Counted from the stretch's first letter, positions 11,407 through 23,508 are shown. The stretch: DNA of 64,000 nucleotides from Patellaria atrata CBS 101060 (GCA_010093705.1 MU006090.1:1391817-1455816), one strand, 5' to 3'. The notes: generated by a model from the sequence alone, not told the origin. Numbers and translations are program-made.

Positions 11407-13227
11407 TCTTGTATGGTGTGAATTTGTGATTAAGCGTGGAGTATTAAAGGATCTATTTGTATGGTGTTTTGTGTAGCAATGGATAGTATGGAAATTTTGG
11501 AGTACCTCTGTTCTATATACCTTAGCTGGCGTAGCTGTCCTAAATAGTGACGTCAAGAGCCGTGTCCTCGGGTCGCTGCGAACTACTGTATGAAACGCGT
11601 GTGACGGAAACAGAAACGTGCAAGTCTAGGGACAAGTCCTAAGGTGTATGCCATCTTGAATAATTGATACTCGTCTTATTTCAACATTGTAGACTGGTAT
11701 TCCCTGGCGGTGTACTGGGACTGTACTCTACTCCACTGGCATGAACTGCACTCTACTCCACTGGCATGAACTGCACTCTGCTCCACTGGCATGAACTGTA
11801 CTAATGGCATTACAATACCTTACTAACAAGAGACATTCTGAATATGTAGGATTGCTTCTTCTCAGTAGTAGACTGTTGAGAGATCCGGACAGCGCCAGCG
11901 GCTACTATAAACGTGCAACTTGGCACAGTGAAGTTCAAAAAGAGCACGGTTAGCAGAGAGGAATAAGAGATCTGGCCACGTGAGCCAGTCAGCGGGGAAG
12001 AGATGGCAACAGCGGCCAGATTTACCGGTGCTGTACAGAATCGTGGATCTGACCCGCTTGAAATATATGTGATACGGTTCCAGAGTAGAACCACTCAATC
12101 GGGGGGAGAAAGATTGATCAGAGTGTATCGGAAGGATCGCCACTGTAGAGCATAAAAAAGAGCGAGATCGCTTTAAAGCGTTCTACCTGCTCTTTTAGGA
12201 GAGGTTCCAGGCTTGTCCATGCGGTTTGATATACTCTTCTCAAGATCTAACGTTCTGAGACGGGAAGATTTGGTCGGGAGGCAAATTTCAAGTTGGACCG
12301 GAAATTTCACCACCCTTAAGACAGAACGTGCAAGCACGCGAGTTTAGGAATAGCAGAAAAATACTGAAAAGCTGTTACTTTGGTAAAGAGAAGTACGGAC
12401 CGTAAAGTAGAACACAGCCTCACAGCTTGGAAATCAAGTTGTCTCGGAGAGAGCCGTGAGAAACCCCCATAAGTGCGGTGGTAGAAAGGGCTGATGGACA
12501 AAACGAAAGGACTAAAGACCGGCTGATTCTGTAAGGCCCTTTTGACAGTTGACGATACGTCGCCGACGTGCTGTTACAGTGGCATCCTGCTGTGACATTT
12601 CAGACGGTGGAGAAGGCTGAAAAAAGTACTGTACAGTTTAGACGATACAATGATACGAGTAGCAAATATCCGATTCTTCAAGTGCTGTTTCGTTTGTAGT
12701 TCTACAGTAGGTTCCCAGAGTCGTGGGCGTCGTGGGCGTCTGGCCAACCCTAAGCACTCAAGACTAGCCGGCACTGGACCCCACTCTGCACCGTTCCCCC
12801 CATATCGGCTCTGATTGATCATCAAGCAACTTCACCACGCACAAGTTACTTTCGAACTACAAACGAAACCTCTGCTCCTTCACATCACCTCTCTGACCTT
12901 CTGCCTTCTCCGCTTACAACATACCTTCCAACCCTTTATTTAGTACATGCTGTCACCTACCACGCGGGCATACTCCGCAGCACGGATCGTCTATAACCAT
13001 TGACCTGCTAACACTTCATCACCGCAACTCACTCTGAGGGACATCAGCTTCGGCCGCTGATAATTCCTTCAACTGCACCTTACAAGATATGGCTTAGTAC
13101 CCCGGTGCTTCAGCCAGGCCTTTCACCGTGTTCCCTGTATTCCTTCGCGTTACAAATAGTACCTTGAAGGCTCAAAATCTGTACAGCTTTTCAAGTCTCC
13201 AACATTCGTCCCTTGACCCTCTCCTCA
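11407..13227. other. Intergenic region and leader of the NRC-2 gene
   Basis: No gene is supported here. It contains a 25-bp tandem repeat (11722-11796, listed separately) and an AGTACTGTACAG palindrome at 12626-12637. A pyrimidine-rich stretch at about 12840-13227 looks like the 5' leader of the kinase gene. Open frames at 11810-12143 (minus) and 12574-12825 (minus) show no domain. Confidence 0.5.
11722..11796. repeat. 25-bp tandem repeat, three copies
   Basis: Three consecutive 25-bp units sharing the core CTCCACTGGCATGAAC start at 11722, 11747 and 11772. Units 1 and 2 differ by one base and units 2 and 3 by one base. A fourth partial unit decays after 11797. The repeat lies in non-coding DNA between the CsbD-like gene and the kinase gene. 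Confidence 0.9.
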
Positions 13228-15299
13228 ATGACACAATTCTTCAACTCCCCGTCGAGCCATTCGACCACGCCGAACGAGAAACGAGGATTCAGTGGATTAT
13301 CCTTGAGCTCGAACAAACCCGTCAGTGGCTCAAACAACCAGGTCTCTCAGAAGATCAAGAACTTCTTTAGGATAAACAGTCTCGGAAGTAGTGAGAGTAA
13401 AGATGCCAAGCAAAACGAAAATGGCACCTCCACTCCAAAGTCCGAAACAAGATCGATTTCCCGTCATTCTAGATTCCTCCCACATATCTCCCGTAACCGT
13501 TCTCAAACCGTCGCAAGTGAAGGAAACCCGCTCGAAGATGGTCTGTCCCCAGTAGCCCATGCGAACCCTTATTTCAACCACCAAGGTCTACCCGCAATAC
13601 GTCACCACAATGAAGGCAGTGTACCTCCGTCCCCCCCAGATACTCCTCGCACTCCTAAACAAGTGGATGCTGTGAGTGGTGCGAATGACAAAGCGACCAC
13701 AGCTGGCAAAGAAGAGTTGGCAAGAAAGCTTAGGCGAGTGGCCTCAGCACCAAATGCTCAAGGCTTATTCGTACATGGCAAGGGTGATGATAGGCCCCAG
13801 ACCGCAGAACTTGGAAAGGAACCTCTCGTGCAGCATGCTAATAACTCGACCTTGAGCATGGTAGAGGCTGCTTCAGATGGCCACCTTTTGCCAATACCGC
13901 CCACAACTGGCACCAATGGCATACCCTCTCCAGGTCAAATTCGTAATGCCGTCGCATTCAGGAGGACATACAGCTCCAATTCTATCAAAGTTCGAAACGT
14001 TGAAGTAGGTCCTGGTAGTTTCGATAAGATCAAATTGATTGGTAAGGGAGATGTAGGTAAGGTGTATCTGGTTCGTGAGAAGAAGTCCAGTAGACTTTTT
14101 GCCATGAAAGGTGAGGTATAACACGATGGTGCGCGAATAGTCATATGCTAATTTCCATTCCAGTACTCAGTAAGAAGGAGATGATCAAGCGTAATAAAAT
14201 CAAGCGCGCATTGGCCGAACAGGAAATTCTTGCTACTAGCAACCACCCCTTTATCGTGACGTTGTATCACTCTTTCCAATCCGAAGACCATCTCTATCTC
14301 TGTATGGAGTACTGCAGTGGTGGTGAATTCTTTCGGGCGCTCCAGACCCGCCCGAACAAATGTGTTGACGAGGATGCTGCTCGTTTCTATGCAGCAGAGG
14401 TGACTGCTGCGCTTGAATATCTTCATTTAATGGGATTCATTTACAGGGATCTCAAACCAGAAAGTACGTTGATATTCTTCCACCAACTCTTTATGCCGAG
14501 CTAATGGCAAAACTAGATATTCTGCTGCATCAATCCGGCCATATTATGTTGTCTGACTTCGATCTCTCCAAGCAATCGGATCCCGGTGGGAGACCTACGA
14601 TGATCTTGGGGAAGAGTGGTAGTTCATCTAATTCCCTACCTACCATTGACACGAAATCGTGTATCGCAAACTTCCGCACAAACTCTTTCGTCGGGACCGA
14701 GGAATACATTGCCCCTGAGGTCATTAAAGGATGCGGACACACGAGTGCAGTTGACTGGTGGACTCTCGGAATTCTTGTCTACGAAATGTTGTACGGTACG
14801 ACCCCTTTTAAGGGCAAAAACCGTAATGCGACTTTCGCCAACATTCTCCGCGACGATGTACCGTTTCCGGAAGGCGCAGGTCATCCTCAAATTTCTAAGT
14901 AAGTTCTCAATACGGTTCATGAACAGACAATATCTAATAGTTCATAGCTTGTGCAAATCGCTTATTCGAAAGCTGCTCATCAAGGATGAGCTCCGTCGGC
15001 TCGGATCTCGTGCCGGTGCTTCAGATGTCAAGACCCATCCTTTTTTCCGCACCACTCAATGGGCCTTACTACGTCATTCTAAACCTCCTATGGTTCCCCA
15101 TCAAGGCAGGGGAATTGATACCGTAAACTTCAGGAATGTGAAAGAGAGTCATAGCGTTGATATTAGTGCGAGCAAGGTCAAAGGTGTACCATTGGATAGT
15201 GGTTTGGCTACTCCAGGAAACGAGATTGCCGATCCGTTTGAAGAGTTCAACAGTGTGACACTTCATCATGATGGTGATGATCATCATGAGCAGAGGTAG
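13228..15299 (+). CDS. nrc-2: AGC protein kinase, NRC-2 / Fpk1-Kin82 type
   Basis: This serine/threonine kinase belongs to the family of Neurospora NRC-2 and yeast Fpk1/Kin82, which phosphorylate lipid flippases and control polarity and conidiation. Exons are 13228-14110, 14164-14463, 14517-14898 and 14948-15299 (638 aa). The N-terminal ~255 residues are Ser/Pro-rich and low-complexity. The kinase domain follows: '[13 protein letters not shown]' glycine loop, 'FAMKVL' lysine, '[10 protein letters not shown]', 'YRDLKPENIL' catalytic loop, 'SDFDLS' (DFD in place of DFG, as in this family), a long insert before '[15 protein letters not shown]', and 'VDWWTLG'. The C-terminal AGC extension includes '[10 protein letters not shown]'. 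An alternative in-frame ATG at 13213 adds five residues; 13228 ('[10 protein letters not shown]') looks more family-like. Confidence 0.93.
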
Positions 15300-16038
15300 A
15301 TAGCCTTTTAGTGTTATTGAGGGTGTTTCCTTATGATGATGATTGTTGCGATGGCGGAAGATTAAGGAACAGGCGGAGGCAAAACTGGAGACCGGGAGAA
15401 ACATCACATCGCGGCGTATACCACGCCTCTTCCTCTGCCTTTACAGGCAATGTACCGAGTCGGCCTCAGTGCTCATACTCTACCTTTGAGTTTATCTACT
15501 CCTGGAGCAAGAAATGGATCTTGGGATTTCCTGCTCTTTTCCTGTTGCATGTCCATAGTTTGGCGTTGGACAGGTTCAACTGGGTGGAATGGCTACAGGC
15601 GTGTCATTCTCTATGAAATGCAATCTGCTGTGCTTCTATACCTCTGAGATCTTCGTGCTTTCAAAATTCGGTGAGATATTTTGTTGTATGACATAAATAC
15701 CCTTTTCCAGGGGTTCGGCATGATCTCGTGGAAAGAACGCGTCTTGGACCCCACCTCCACACTACCCGATATCTAAATGTACACACAATTATAGTCAACA
15801 TACTTCAATTATCACAGAGAACCTCCAATCGAATCTAGCTACATCTATCCGTTCGGAGGCCTAAAAACCGCACCCAAAGATCCTGCTTTCCCACCTTGTC
15901 CCGCCCGCTCTTCCACTGCCTTAACCGCAACCGCAACCGCAACCGCAACCACAACCTCCAACCCGGCGCTCATTTCGCATCCCTCCTTCAGCTCAAACTT
16001 CAGACAATTTTCCTCCCACCATAAAATAACAACGCACA
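15300..16038. other. Intergenic region with a short hexamer repeat
   Basis: No gene is seen between the kinase stop and DAD3. At 15924-15955 a short (CGCAAC)n-type hexamer repeat occurs about 85 bases before the DAD3 start, probably in its leader. Nothing else stands out. Confidence 0.5.
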
Positions 16039-16422
16039 ATGTCCTCTCCACCTGCCGAATCCGTTACCCCTTCCCCGCTCCCCACTTCTACCCCAACCGG
16101 TCCCGGCGCAGACACCCTCTCCCCGCTGGAACAAGAGCTATTAGACGAATATGCACGATTGGTTGGGAATTTGAATAATGTAAGGACCCTACATTCTCCC
16201 CACACATGAACTCCAACATCAGTAGACCATGAGACTAAGACTGGACCGAAACAGTTATCCTCCCTCCTCTCTTCCCTGGCTACATCCCCCTCAGCTGAGA
16301 TATTGGATCAGTTGAGGGGACTGGAGAGGAAGACTGCGCTGGTGTTCACGCTTCTCAAAGCGAGCGTGTACTCGATTGTGCTACAGCAGCAGATTTTGGG
16401 GGAGGGGGAAGGCGGGGTCTGA
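16039..16422 (+). CDS. dad3: DASH/Dam1 complex subunit Dad3
   Basis: The 102-aa product is a subunit of the fungal DASH (Dam1) ring that couples kinetochores to spindle microtubules. Exons are 16039-16179 and 16255-16422, joined in phase 0 across a GTAAGG...AACAG intron. After a Pro/Ser-rich leader of about 27 residues the conserved region reads 'LSPLEQELLDEYARLVGNLNN', then 'ILDQLRGLERKTALVFTLLK' and 'SVYSIVLQQQI', the family's signature helices. Length and single-domain layout match fungal Dad3. It is too small and too split to stand out as an open frame. It points toward the uS5m gene (convergent). Confidence 0.9.
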
Positions 16423-16866
16423 ACTGAGTTGGGGGTTTTAGGGAGTGCTTTTTCATGATACCCAAGTTTCGGTTAGGACTTTTTTGAGGTTGTGCGAGTT
16501 CGGAGGGTTAAACAGTACGATGGGAGCGTGCAGTTGCTGGTCTCTCGACATGTACGCGATAGTTGATATGATGTGTACTGAACCGCGACTAGTACGTCCT
16601 GGCGGGATTAGAATGCGGATGGAAAGAGGATGCAACTTCGGAGTCAGAAATAGGGTTATGTACAACTACTACAAGGATGTGCTTAGGATATACAGTCGAG
16701 TGGAACTCCTCTAAACGCTGTATAATGCTCTACTTATTTGCATATTCGCCATATGAGGCTCAGTATGCAGGACCATACAAACAGCCGAACACCTGTCTTA
16801 TCTTACAAACAAACTTACGATATCTACGAACGGAATTCGGACTCTGGTATTCGTCTTCAAAGACAC
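16423..16866. other. Convergent 3' spacer DAD3 / uS5m
   Basis: This spacer lies between two convergent stops. Overlapping open frames on both strands (16445-16931 region) have no recognisable content. I see no terminator-like or repeat structure. Confidence 0.45.
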
Positions 16867-18268
16867 CTATAGTACCTGGCCAGCGTAGTACACCTTTCGC
16901 ACATCGACCATCTTCCGGCCCCTTGCTCTAGCAATATCTTCAGGATTCTTCTGCCTCATTAACGCTTCAAATGTAGCCTTGACGACGTTCATCTTGTTGC
17001 GCGACCTCATAACTTTAGCAGATAGGTCGTATATTCCCGCCACCCTCGCTATCTCGAAGATGAGATGCTGGCACCTAAGGCCGAATCCTACAATCATAGA
17101 GCCATTAGCAAATCCCATTCAGCTAATTTAACAGGGCAAACTCACCAGGGGGTCTTTGACACAACTTCAACTCCACTGCGCCCACCTTCCCCTCCACATC
17201 GCCATAGATAGTCCTCTGCTCGTACCGCGGGATCGCCTTCATATTCCTGATCGCCGCCATCCTCGCGCCCATCGAAGCCTCATTCGGCTCTACTGATTTG
17301 CTCTCCCCGATTCCGAGAAGCCCGTTCCCGTTCCCGGCAACCGCAAGGATGTACGCACTCCTTATTTTACCCATGCGCGTCTGGTTCACGACGAAATGGT
17401 CCACCAAGATCTTAACCCTGACCTTGCGGATCTCATCTAGGGAGAGCCCAGTTTGTTGGGCGAGCCGGATGAGGCGAGGATCGGTATCATCAGAATCAGA
17501 GGAATACTTGACGCTGGGGTCGTCGATCTTAGGGATCGTGGGGGCAAGGGCGCTGAATGCGGGCCCGTCAAGCTTCTTGCGTACGGCTTCGGAGACCGGG
17601 TCGTCGGCGACGAAGTAGTTGGAGGTTGAGTGCACGGTGGATTGGTATATCGCGTCCCATTTCTCCCACCCGCCGACTTGGGACATCAGTCTCGATTCTT
17701 GGGCTTCGCGGCGCTCGCGGCTCAGGGAATTGTCTTGGTCCAGCTTGAGCATCTCGCTGCCGACTGAGAGGATCTGATCCCGCATTCCGGGCTCAGCGTC
17801 CAGGAGTGAGTTGGAGATATTGTTGGCCATCTCGGTCGGTTTCGCGATGCGTAGTTTCTTGGGATCGAAACCGGGAGGGAGGTCTTCCCGTAAAGGCTTA
17901 TCGACGAGAGGATGGTGCCGCGAGAAATCGTCGAGGTAGTTCAGTCGCCATGGGTCGTCTCTAAATGCAGCCTGTGTCGCTAGATCTCGCGGGTCGATGG
18001 AGGTCTCGCCAGCTTCGATTGCGGCGAGCTGTTCGGGGGAGTATTTGTGAGGCAGGAGGTTTTTGTCGGCCTCGGTGTAGGGCTTGAATTTCGAGGCCTG
18101 TTCGTCTATCAATCCAAGCTCTGAAGCTTTAATGCTTGGATAGTGCGGACGTCGTCGTTTTTGCTTGGGAGAGCTGCAATGGAAGGATCGTATAGGGATG
18201 GTGGTGGTGGATTTAGGTACGGAGGATGCGGAGAAGAGGCAGCGTGCTGCCGGCCGTGATATGCTCAT
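16867..18268 (-). CDS. mrps5: Mitochondrial small-subunit ribosomal protein uS5m (MRPS5)
   Basis: Exons 18268-17146 and 17087-16867 encode 447 aa, joined in phase 1 across a GTGAGT...TGTAG intron. The N-terminus is Arg/Ser-rich without acidic residues ('MSISRPAARCLFSASSVPK'), consistent with a mitochondrial presequence. A long family-specific extension follows. The S5 domain then appears: 'VVNQTRMGKIRSAYILAVAGNGNG', 'GIGESKS', and in exon 2 'VAGIYDLSAKVMRSRNKMNVVKATFEAL', which is the S5 C-terminal domain. The product sits near the decoding centre of the mitoribosome. The gene is divergent from the TRM2-like gene, with about 230 bases between starts, so the two may share a promoter. Confidence 0.92.
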
Positions 18269-18495
18269 TATAGCCCTTTAGATCTCCCGATGGAATTGGG
18301 AAGTTAGATGATGCTCTCAAAGAGCAATTGTGGTTGTGAGTAAATACTTCCTGGTGGTTGGTTGATGGGATTGAAGATCTCATCAAAAAATGTCGTGAGC
18401 CGCGTCGGTTGTTCACTTTTGGGAATTTCCGCTACCACTTTTTTCTGGCAAACAATCTACAACTTCCCCAGCTTACGACCACAGTGCCTCAACGC

Positions 18496-20229
18496 ATGTT
18501 TAAACCTCAATCGATTCGAGCGCTCAGGAGTATTCCTTTGGTTTTTCTAAGAGGTGCATGTCTCGGACCATCAATCATGGACTCCGTGGAGAAGACTAAC
18601 AGCGTTTTCCCTAACGCGTCGAAGAAGAGGAGCTTCAATGAGGGGAAACGGCATTTCAAAAAGAATAAGAAGCAAAAGGGTAATCCGTTAGGAACTGAGG
18701 GTTCAAACGAAGAAGTGTTACTTGCAGACATACGTGCATTGCTCCAAAGACAGACCCTCAACGATACAAGTGCATCAGATTCCACTCAAGCACTACCCGA
18801 ACTATTTGCAGAGCTTGATGTCACGGTATCGGAGATCTCATCCACAGGAGACGGACTGGCATTTGCCCCAAACACCAAACATGTATATGTAGTTCCATTT
18901 ACTGCTCCAGGCGACACAGTAACCGCCAAAATCTACAAACAATTTCACGACGAGTCCTATTCCCTCGCAGATTTCGTCAAGGTAGTTACTCCGTCAACTC
19001 ACCGCGATAGTAGTCTAGTGCGCTGCCCGTACTTTTCTACCTGTTCTGGATGCCAGTTTCAGATGCTACCTTACGAATACCAGCTCAATCATAAAAAGAC
19101 CATTGTGGAGAAGGCGTATCGTAACTTTTCAAAGTTGAAAGCAGAACTTATACCTCCGGTTGGGAACACAATCGGTTCTCCTTTGCAATATGGATACCGA
19201 ACAAAGTTGACGCCACATTTTGACGGTCCCCCAGACGCAAAGCATAGCGATGGAAGAAATGGGATCAGAAGAACTTTCAAAGAGGTGCCGCCCATTGGAT
19301 ACATGAAAAAGGGTACGCGAACTACGATTGATATAGAGGAGTGCCCTATAGGGACAGAAGCTGTGCAGATGGGTTTACGGAGGGAAAGGAGAAAAGTGGC
19401 TGAAAACCTACAGAAATACAGTCGTGGAGTGACTATCCTGCTCCGTGAGAGTACAAAACGAATACCGAACGATGCTCTAAGCGGAGCAGATTCGAAAAGC
19501 AGTACGACAGACACTGATGATGTGATCCTCGAAGACCGAGGCCCACATATACACCAGAAGAATTGCATTTCAGACCAGAATGCTGTCTCAACCGAATATG
19601 TTGACGACTTCGTTTTTACTAATCCAGCAGGATCCTTCTTCCAGAACAATAATTCAATACTTCCGGTTTTTACCCAATACATCCGCGACAATATTCTTCC
19701 CAAGGATGCCTCTGAGAACAAAATTACGAATCTAATAGACGCTTACTCAGGAAGTGGACTATTCACTGTCACACTCTCTTCCATGTTTAAGAAGAGCCTT
19801 GGAATAGATGTTGCAGCGAAGTCGATAGAGTTCGCTTCCAAGAACGCACGTCTAAATGGTCTAGATGCTTCCCGTGCCTCATTCATCGCCGCAGACGCAG
19901 CGGACCTCTTCGCCAAAATTGACTTTCCGGGTGATGAGACAGCTGTGGTTATCGATCCATCGAGGAAAGGCTGTGATGAAAGCTTCCTTAGGCAGTTACT
20001 CAGATATAGCCCAGCGAGGATAGTGTATGTAAGCTGCAACGTCCATACACAAGCGCGGGATGTGGGTTTCCTGGTTAGGGGAATGGATGGCGTAGACGGT
20101 GGGTTTGGTGCGGGAAAAGGAGCTTATGAGATAGAGAGCTTGATAGGCTTTGATTTCTTCCCGCAGACGGGCCATGTTGAAGGTGTCGCTGTCCTCAAGC
20201 GTAAGGTTACCAGAAAGAGGGAGAATTAA
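18496..20229 (+). CDS. trm2: tRNA/RNA m5U54-type methyltransferase, Trm2-like
   Basis: This SAM-dependent RNA (uracil-5) methyltransferase is encoded without introns (577 aa from 18496). Visible parts: a basic Lys-rich N-terminal tract ('KRHFKKNKKQKGN'), a TRAM-like domain with 'GDGLAFAPNTKHVYVVPFTAPGD', an Fe-S-type cysteine cluster 'CPYFSTCSGC', the SAM fold with 'NPAGSFFQNN', 'DAYSGSGLFTVTL' and 'VIDPSRKGCDE', and the catalytic cysteine in 'YVSCNVHTQARD'. Trm2 makes m5U54 in the T-loop of tRNA. The frame is open upstream to 18358 and another Met lies at 18577, so the start is uncertain. The N-terminus 'MFKPQSIRALRSIPLVFLRG' could be a mitochondrial leader, with 18577 as a nuclear/cytosolic start. 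Confidence 0.9.
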   Translation: MFKPQSIRALRSIPLVFLRGACLGPSIMDSVEKTNSVFPNASKKRSFNEGKRHFKKNKKQKGNPLGTEGSNEEVLLADIRALLQRQTLNDTSASDSTQALPELFAELDVTVSEISSTGDGLAFAPNTKHVYVVPFTAPGDTVTAKIYKQFHDESYSLADFVKVVTPSTHRDSSLVRCPYFSTCSGCQFQMLPYEYQLNHKKTIVEKAYRNFSKLKAELIPPVGNTIGSPLQYGYRTKLTPHFDGPPDAKHSDGRNGIRRTFKEVPPIGYMKKGTRTTIDIEECPIGTEAVQMGLRRERRKVAENLQKYSRGVTILLRESTKRIPNDALSGADSKSSTTDTDDVILEDRGPHIHQKNCISDQNAVSTEYVDDFVFTNPAGSFFQNNNSILPVFTQYIRDNILPKDASENKITNLIDAYSGSGLFTVTLSSMFKKSLGIDVAAKSIEFASKNARLNGLDASRASFIAADAADLFAKIDFPGDETAVVIDPSRKGCDESFLRQLLRYSPARIVYVSCNVHTQARDVGFLVRGMDGVDGGFGAGKGAYEIESLIGFDFFPQTGHVEGVAVLKRKVTRKREN

Positions 20230-21017
20230 AGGTCTTGTAAGTCAACTTATCTTACTCTAATAGGGATGAATGGGCTGCAATGTCTTTGCAAAGCTGAAAG
20301 TGGCAGTGCTATTACTTCCATTCCCTTTTACAAACACCTTGTCCATATCCGCTATAAATCCAGTTGACGATCACGTGCTGATGTACCGTCCGATATTGTA
20401 CCGAACGGATATTAAAAGAAGCATGAAACCTCCACGGGTCTCCCTTGATCGCTCTAACGGTCTTGCTAGTTCTAACGCAACAGCTGTCCATAAAAAAAGC
20501 TTGTTACCCGGTCTTTATACCATCAGAGTTCCTCCCTAAGGATTCTAACTTGCTGTCACACGCGTCATGCACCTTTCCACCTGCCCATTCCCTAAAGGCA
20601 TAGCTTTAAGCTACCCTCTACGAGTAGGAGCTCGAGACTTCATCACGCCTCGTACATCAACCACACCTACAACATTTACATCCGGGTTTTCTCTTCACAT
20701 GGTCACAAATGTAGATTGCATCTCCTCCAGTCTTTGGAGCAGGTAAGCTCATAGTATTCTCCTACTGGGTAATGAAATGCCAAGTACGTCAGGGGAAGGT
20801 AGGTGATTTGCGCTGGGGAATATATCATGCATCCCAGGGTTCCTAGTCGTTTGTTACTTTATAAATGTGTCCAAGGTAGGAGTTGCGGAGGTTGTTTACG
20901 CGCTTTCTCCTCTTTGCTCTTTCCTCTTCATCGAGTGCTAGTATATCGTTTTACCTTTTGCCGTGCTCAAGTGTAAGCTTGCAACCATCGATATCTCTAT
21001 ATCCTTTTTCTTTAATC
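20230..21017. other. Intergenic region before the SurE-like gene
   Basis: No gene is supported. A 100-codon open frame at 20883-21185 merely extends the SurE-like exon 1 upstream of its signal peptide. The rest looks like ordinary spacer and promoter DNA. Confidence 0.45.
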
Positions 21018-22252
21018 ATGCGCTCGTTTACCGCCTGGATCGTGTCGCTCTTTGTGCTCACGGAGACTACCTCTGCTATTAATATCCTTCTAAATAACGA
21101 CGATGGGTTTGCCAGCGCCAACCTGCGGGAGCTGTACCGGTATATGAAGCAACAGGGACATAACGGTAGGCTTACATACCAGTAAAACTCACAAAGTATC
21201 TAATGCTAACGAGTGTAGTCTGGATTGTCGCGCCTTCCAACCAACAAAGCGGTCAAGGCGGCCGAGTACAGACTGATCCGTCCCATAAAGCCTTTTTACA
21301 AGTAGTAACCTCCAACAGTCCTCCTTCACCTCCAGCCGCAACCTCACCCGCCCCTCTGACTATGATATTATCCCCAAAGGTGCACCCTCAGTCCGTCTCC
21401 CATTCCCATCCACCCACGTAAACTAGGACCCGTGACAGCCCCATTAATATTTCCTAGGTCGGTCCTGATCCTGAAGACCCCCACATCTGGTATTACGATG
21501 GGACTCCCGCCGCCTGCGGCTTCGTAGGCTTGGACTACGTACTCCCCAGATTCGGCGACTTCGAGGTCCCCGACCTCATCCTCACCGGGCCGAACTTCGG
21601 AAACAACCTCGGTCCGTTCCTCTTCACCCTTTCCGGCACTCTCGGCGCAGCCTACACGGCCGTCGAGCGTTCTGTACCCGCCATCGCGTTCTCAGGATCC
21701 AACGGCGGGCAGAGTTATAAGGACTTAACGGACGAGGAGAACCCGGCGAGCTGGACGGCTAAAGTCGCAGCAAAGATAGCCCAGCAATTCATCAACGCCA
21801 CGGAACCCGGCAACCGGATTCTCCCCCTCGGCTACGGCGTTTCCGTCAATATTCCCCCTCTCACCAGCTCATACCACGACCCTCCAATCGTCCTGACGCG
21901 CATCACAGGTGGCGCGCGCGTCGACGCGGCGGTCTACAACGAAGAAAAAGGAACCTTCGAATACGGCAGCGGCCCGAACGTAGACGGGGCAAACCAGTGC
22001 ATCAACGGCGACTGTAACTTACCGGGTGAGTCGATCGTCGTAGGTGATGACAAGGTCTCAGTGAGCGTTTTCACAGTGGACTATGATGCGCCCCTGGGCG
22101 AGAAGACGACCGCGGTACAGGAGAAGGTGAAGGTCCTTACGGAGAGGTTTGAGACTAGCGAGGCGAGGAGACGCGCGGCGCCGTATTGGAGACCAGAGGG
22201 TGGGGATACGGGGTTTAAGGGCGTACCGAGGAGAACGTGGGATCGGGATTGA
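21018..22252 (+). CDS. Secreted SurE-like acid phosphatase / nucleotidase
   Basis: Four exons (21018-21165, 21219-21265, 21319-21390, 21458-22252) give 353 aa. Two exons are only 47 and 72 nt, and all junctions close in frame. The first 19-20 residues form a signal peptide ('WIVSLFVLTETTSA'). The SurE fold then follows: metal-binding 'NILLNNDDGFASANLREL', 'VWIVAPSNQQSGQGGR', 'DYDIIPKGAPSVGPDP', 'HIWYYDGTPAACGFVGLDYV', 'DLILTGPNFGNN' and 'SGTLGAAYTAVERSVPAIAFSG'. SurE proteins are metal-dependent phosphatases acting on nucleotides or other phosphomonoesters; secreted fungal members are annotated as acid phosphatases. Two Cys near 'NQCINGDCNLPG' may form a disulphide. Family confident; substrate unknown. 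Confidence 0.9.
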
Positions 22253-23508
22253 TGTAGACGTCTAATGAATGTGTGACAGGACGTGAAAGGCTAGTGTTTG
22301 TATCTCCTTCTTCTTTTTACCGTAGTTAGTGTTTCTAGGTCCTGTTACGCTTGTTATACACGCAATAGTATATTGTTAATCATCCCCATCCTATATTTCG
22401 TTACTCCGTATACCTAATTTAGAGATTGAATTCACTTATAGGTAGGTGTATAGTACGATGTAAACTTTTAAATATAGCTCGAGCCGCCCCTTAGTCTAAT
22501 ACTATACTTAGGTTAAATAATTAAGAATCGTGGTTTCCCTTTTTTCTACCTACTATAAAGTATAGTACCCGATACTCCCCGATACTTACTTCCGCGCCGG
22601 ATACTCTCTGATACGCACTTCTGTACCGGATACTCGCTAGTAGATACCTAGTACTATAACACGTATTACTCTTATATCTGAGTTTAAACTTATTTTCTAA
22701 CACGTAGTATATAGCAAGATATAAAAGGACATGGAAAGAAGAGTATTTAAGTCGACTCGCTATCCTAGTCCGAGCTTTTATTATAGTACTTAGAAATACT
22801 TTTTGATCGAGGGACGCGAGATAGATGGCTTCTTAGTTACTGCATGCTTTTGTGAGTAGGAGAGTGTGATTATCGAATAGATCGGTCTTTTGTTCGTCAG
22901 GACAGAAAAGTCAGACGCTCTTTATCACTCACGGGAAACGCGGTAGGACTCGCACACTCCGGGCGATTTTTTATTTATTTTTTTTGTTGCTGGGGGGGGG
23001 GGGGAATGGGCTATCATCTCCCCCGTCACGGTTAGGGTTTCTCGGTCTCTGTCTGATTATCGAATGGCTGCTGGTAGATTGTTAATCATGTAGTATCAGC
23101 GACTCGATAATCTGAACTGCGAAGTTCTATGTAGCGCTCGTGGTCATTGGAAAAGTTTCGAACTCATATAGGGGAACTGGGAACACCACTTCGAGAGCGA
23201 GACTATAATAGGTTGGGAATGCGGCAACGAGGGGAAAGATAGGAGGAAAGATAGGGGAAAAGGGTTCATGGTGAAGTAACCACAGGGGAGAGCTCAACAA
23301 TGGGTTATGTAGTTGAAGAATTGTGGGTACGCGGTTGTATTTTAACCTCTACGTAAGAAAATACTGTTTCCCAGCCCCTATGCGTGTCTTCTGAAAGTGG
23401 TACTCGCCAACGAACCGGATTTGCCTATGCTACGCGCCAATTCACGTCATAGCAAAGTTCGAATAGACCGAATCTCACGTCAATTGATCATTCGGACACA
23501 TATCCAGC
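22253..23508. other. TA-rich intergenic region, possibly RIP-affected
   Basis: From about 22370 to 22800 the DNA is dominated by TpA steps and short T/A strings, unlike the flanking GC-balanced genes. This is the composition left by repeat-induced point mutation on an old repeat. It contains a 29-bp tandem repeat (listed separately). A run of 13 G after a T-rich tract sits near 22975-23004. I cannot identify a transposon protein, so the source element, if any, is unknown. Confidence 0.5.
22569..22640. repeat. 29-bp tandem repeat, about 2.5 copies, diverged
   Basis: Unit 1 (22569-22597) and unit 2 (22598-22626) align over 29 bases around CGGATACTC...GATAC...ACTTC, and a third partial unit follows from 22627. 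Differences between units include C/T and G/A changes. It lies inside the TA-rich stretch. Confidence 0.65.

Noticed and set aside
14530-14920. Antisense frames inside the kinase gene
   Set aside because: Shadows of a well-supported coding region with no independent evidence.
15069-15407. 112-codon minus-strand frame with 'MMIITIMMK' text
   Set aside because: Arises from the antisense of a His/Asp-rich C-terminus of the kinase; no independent support.
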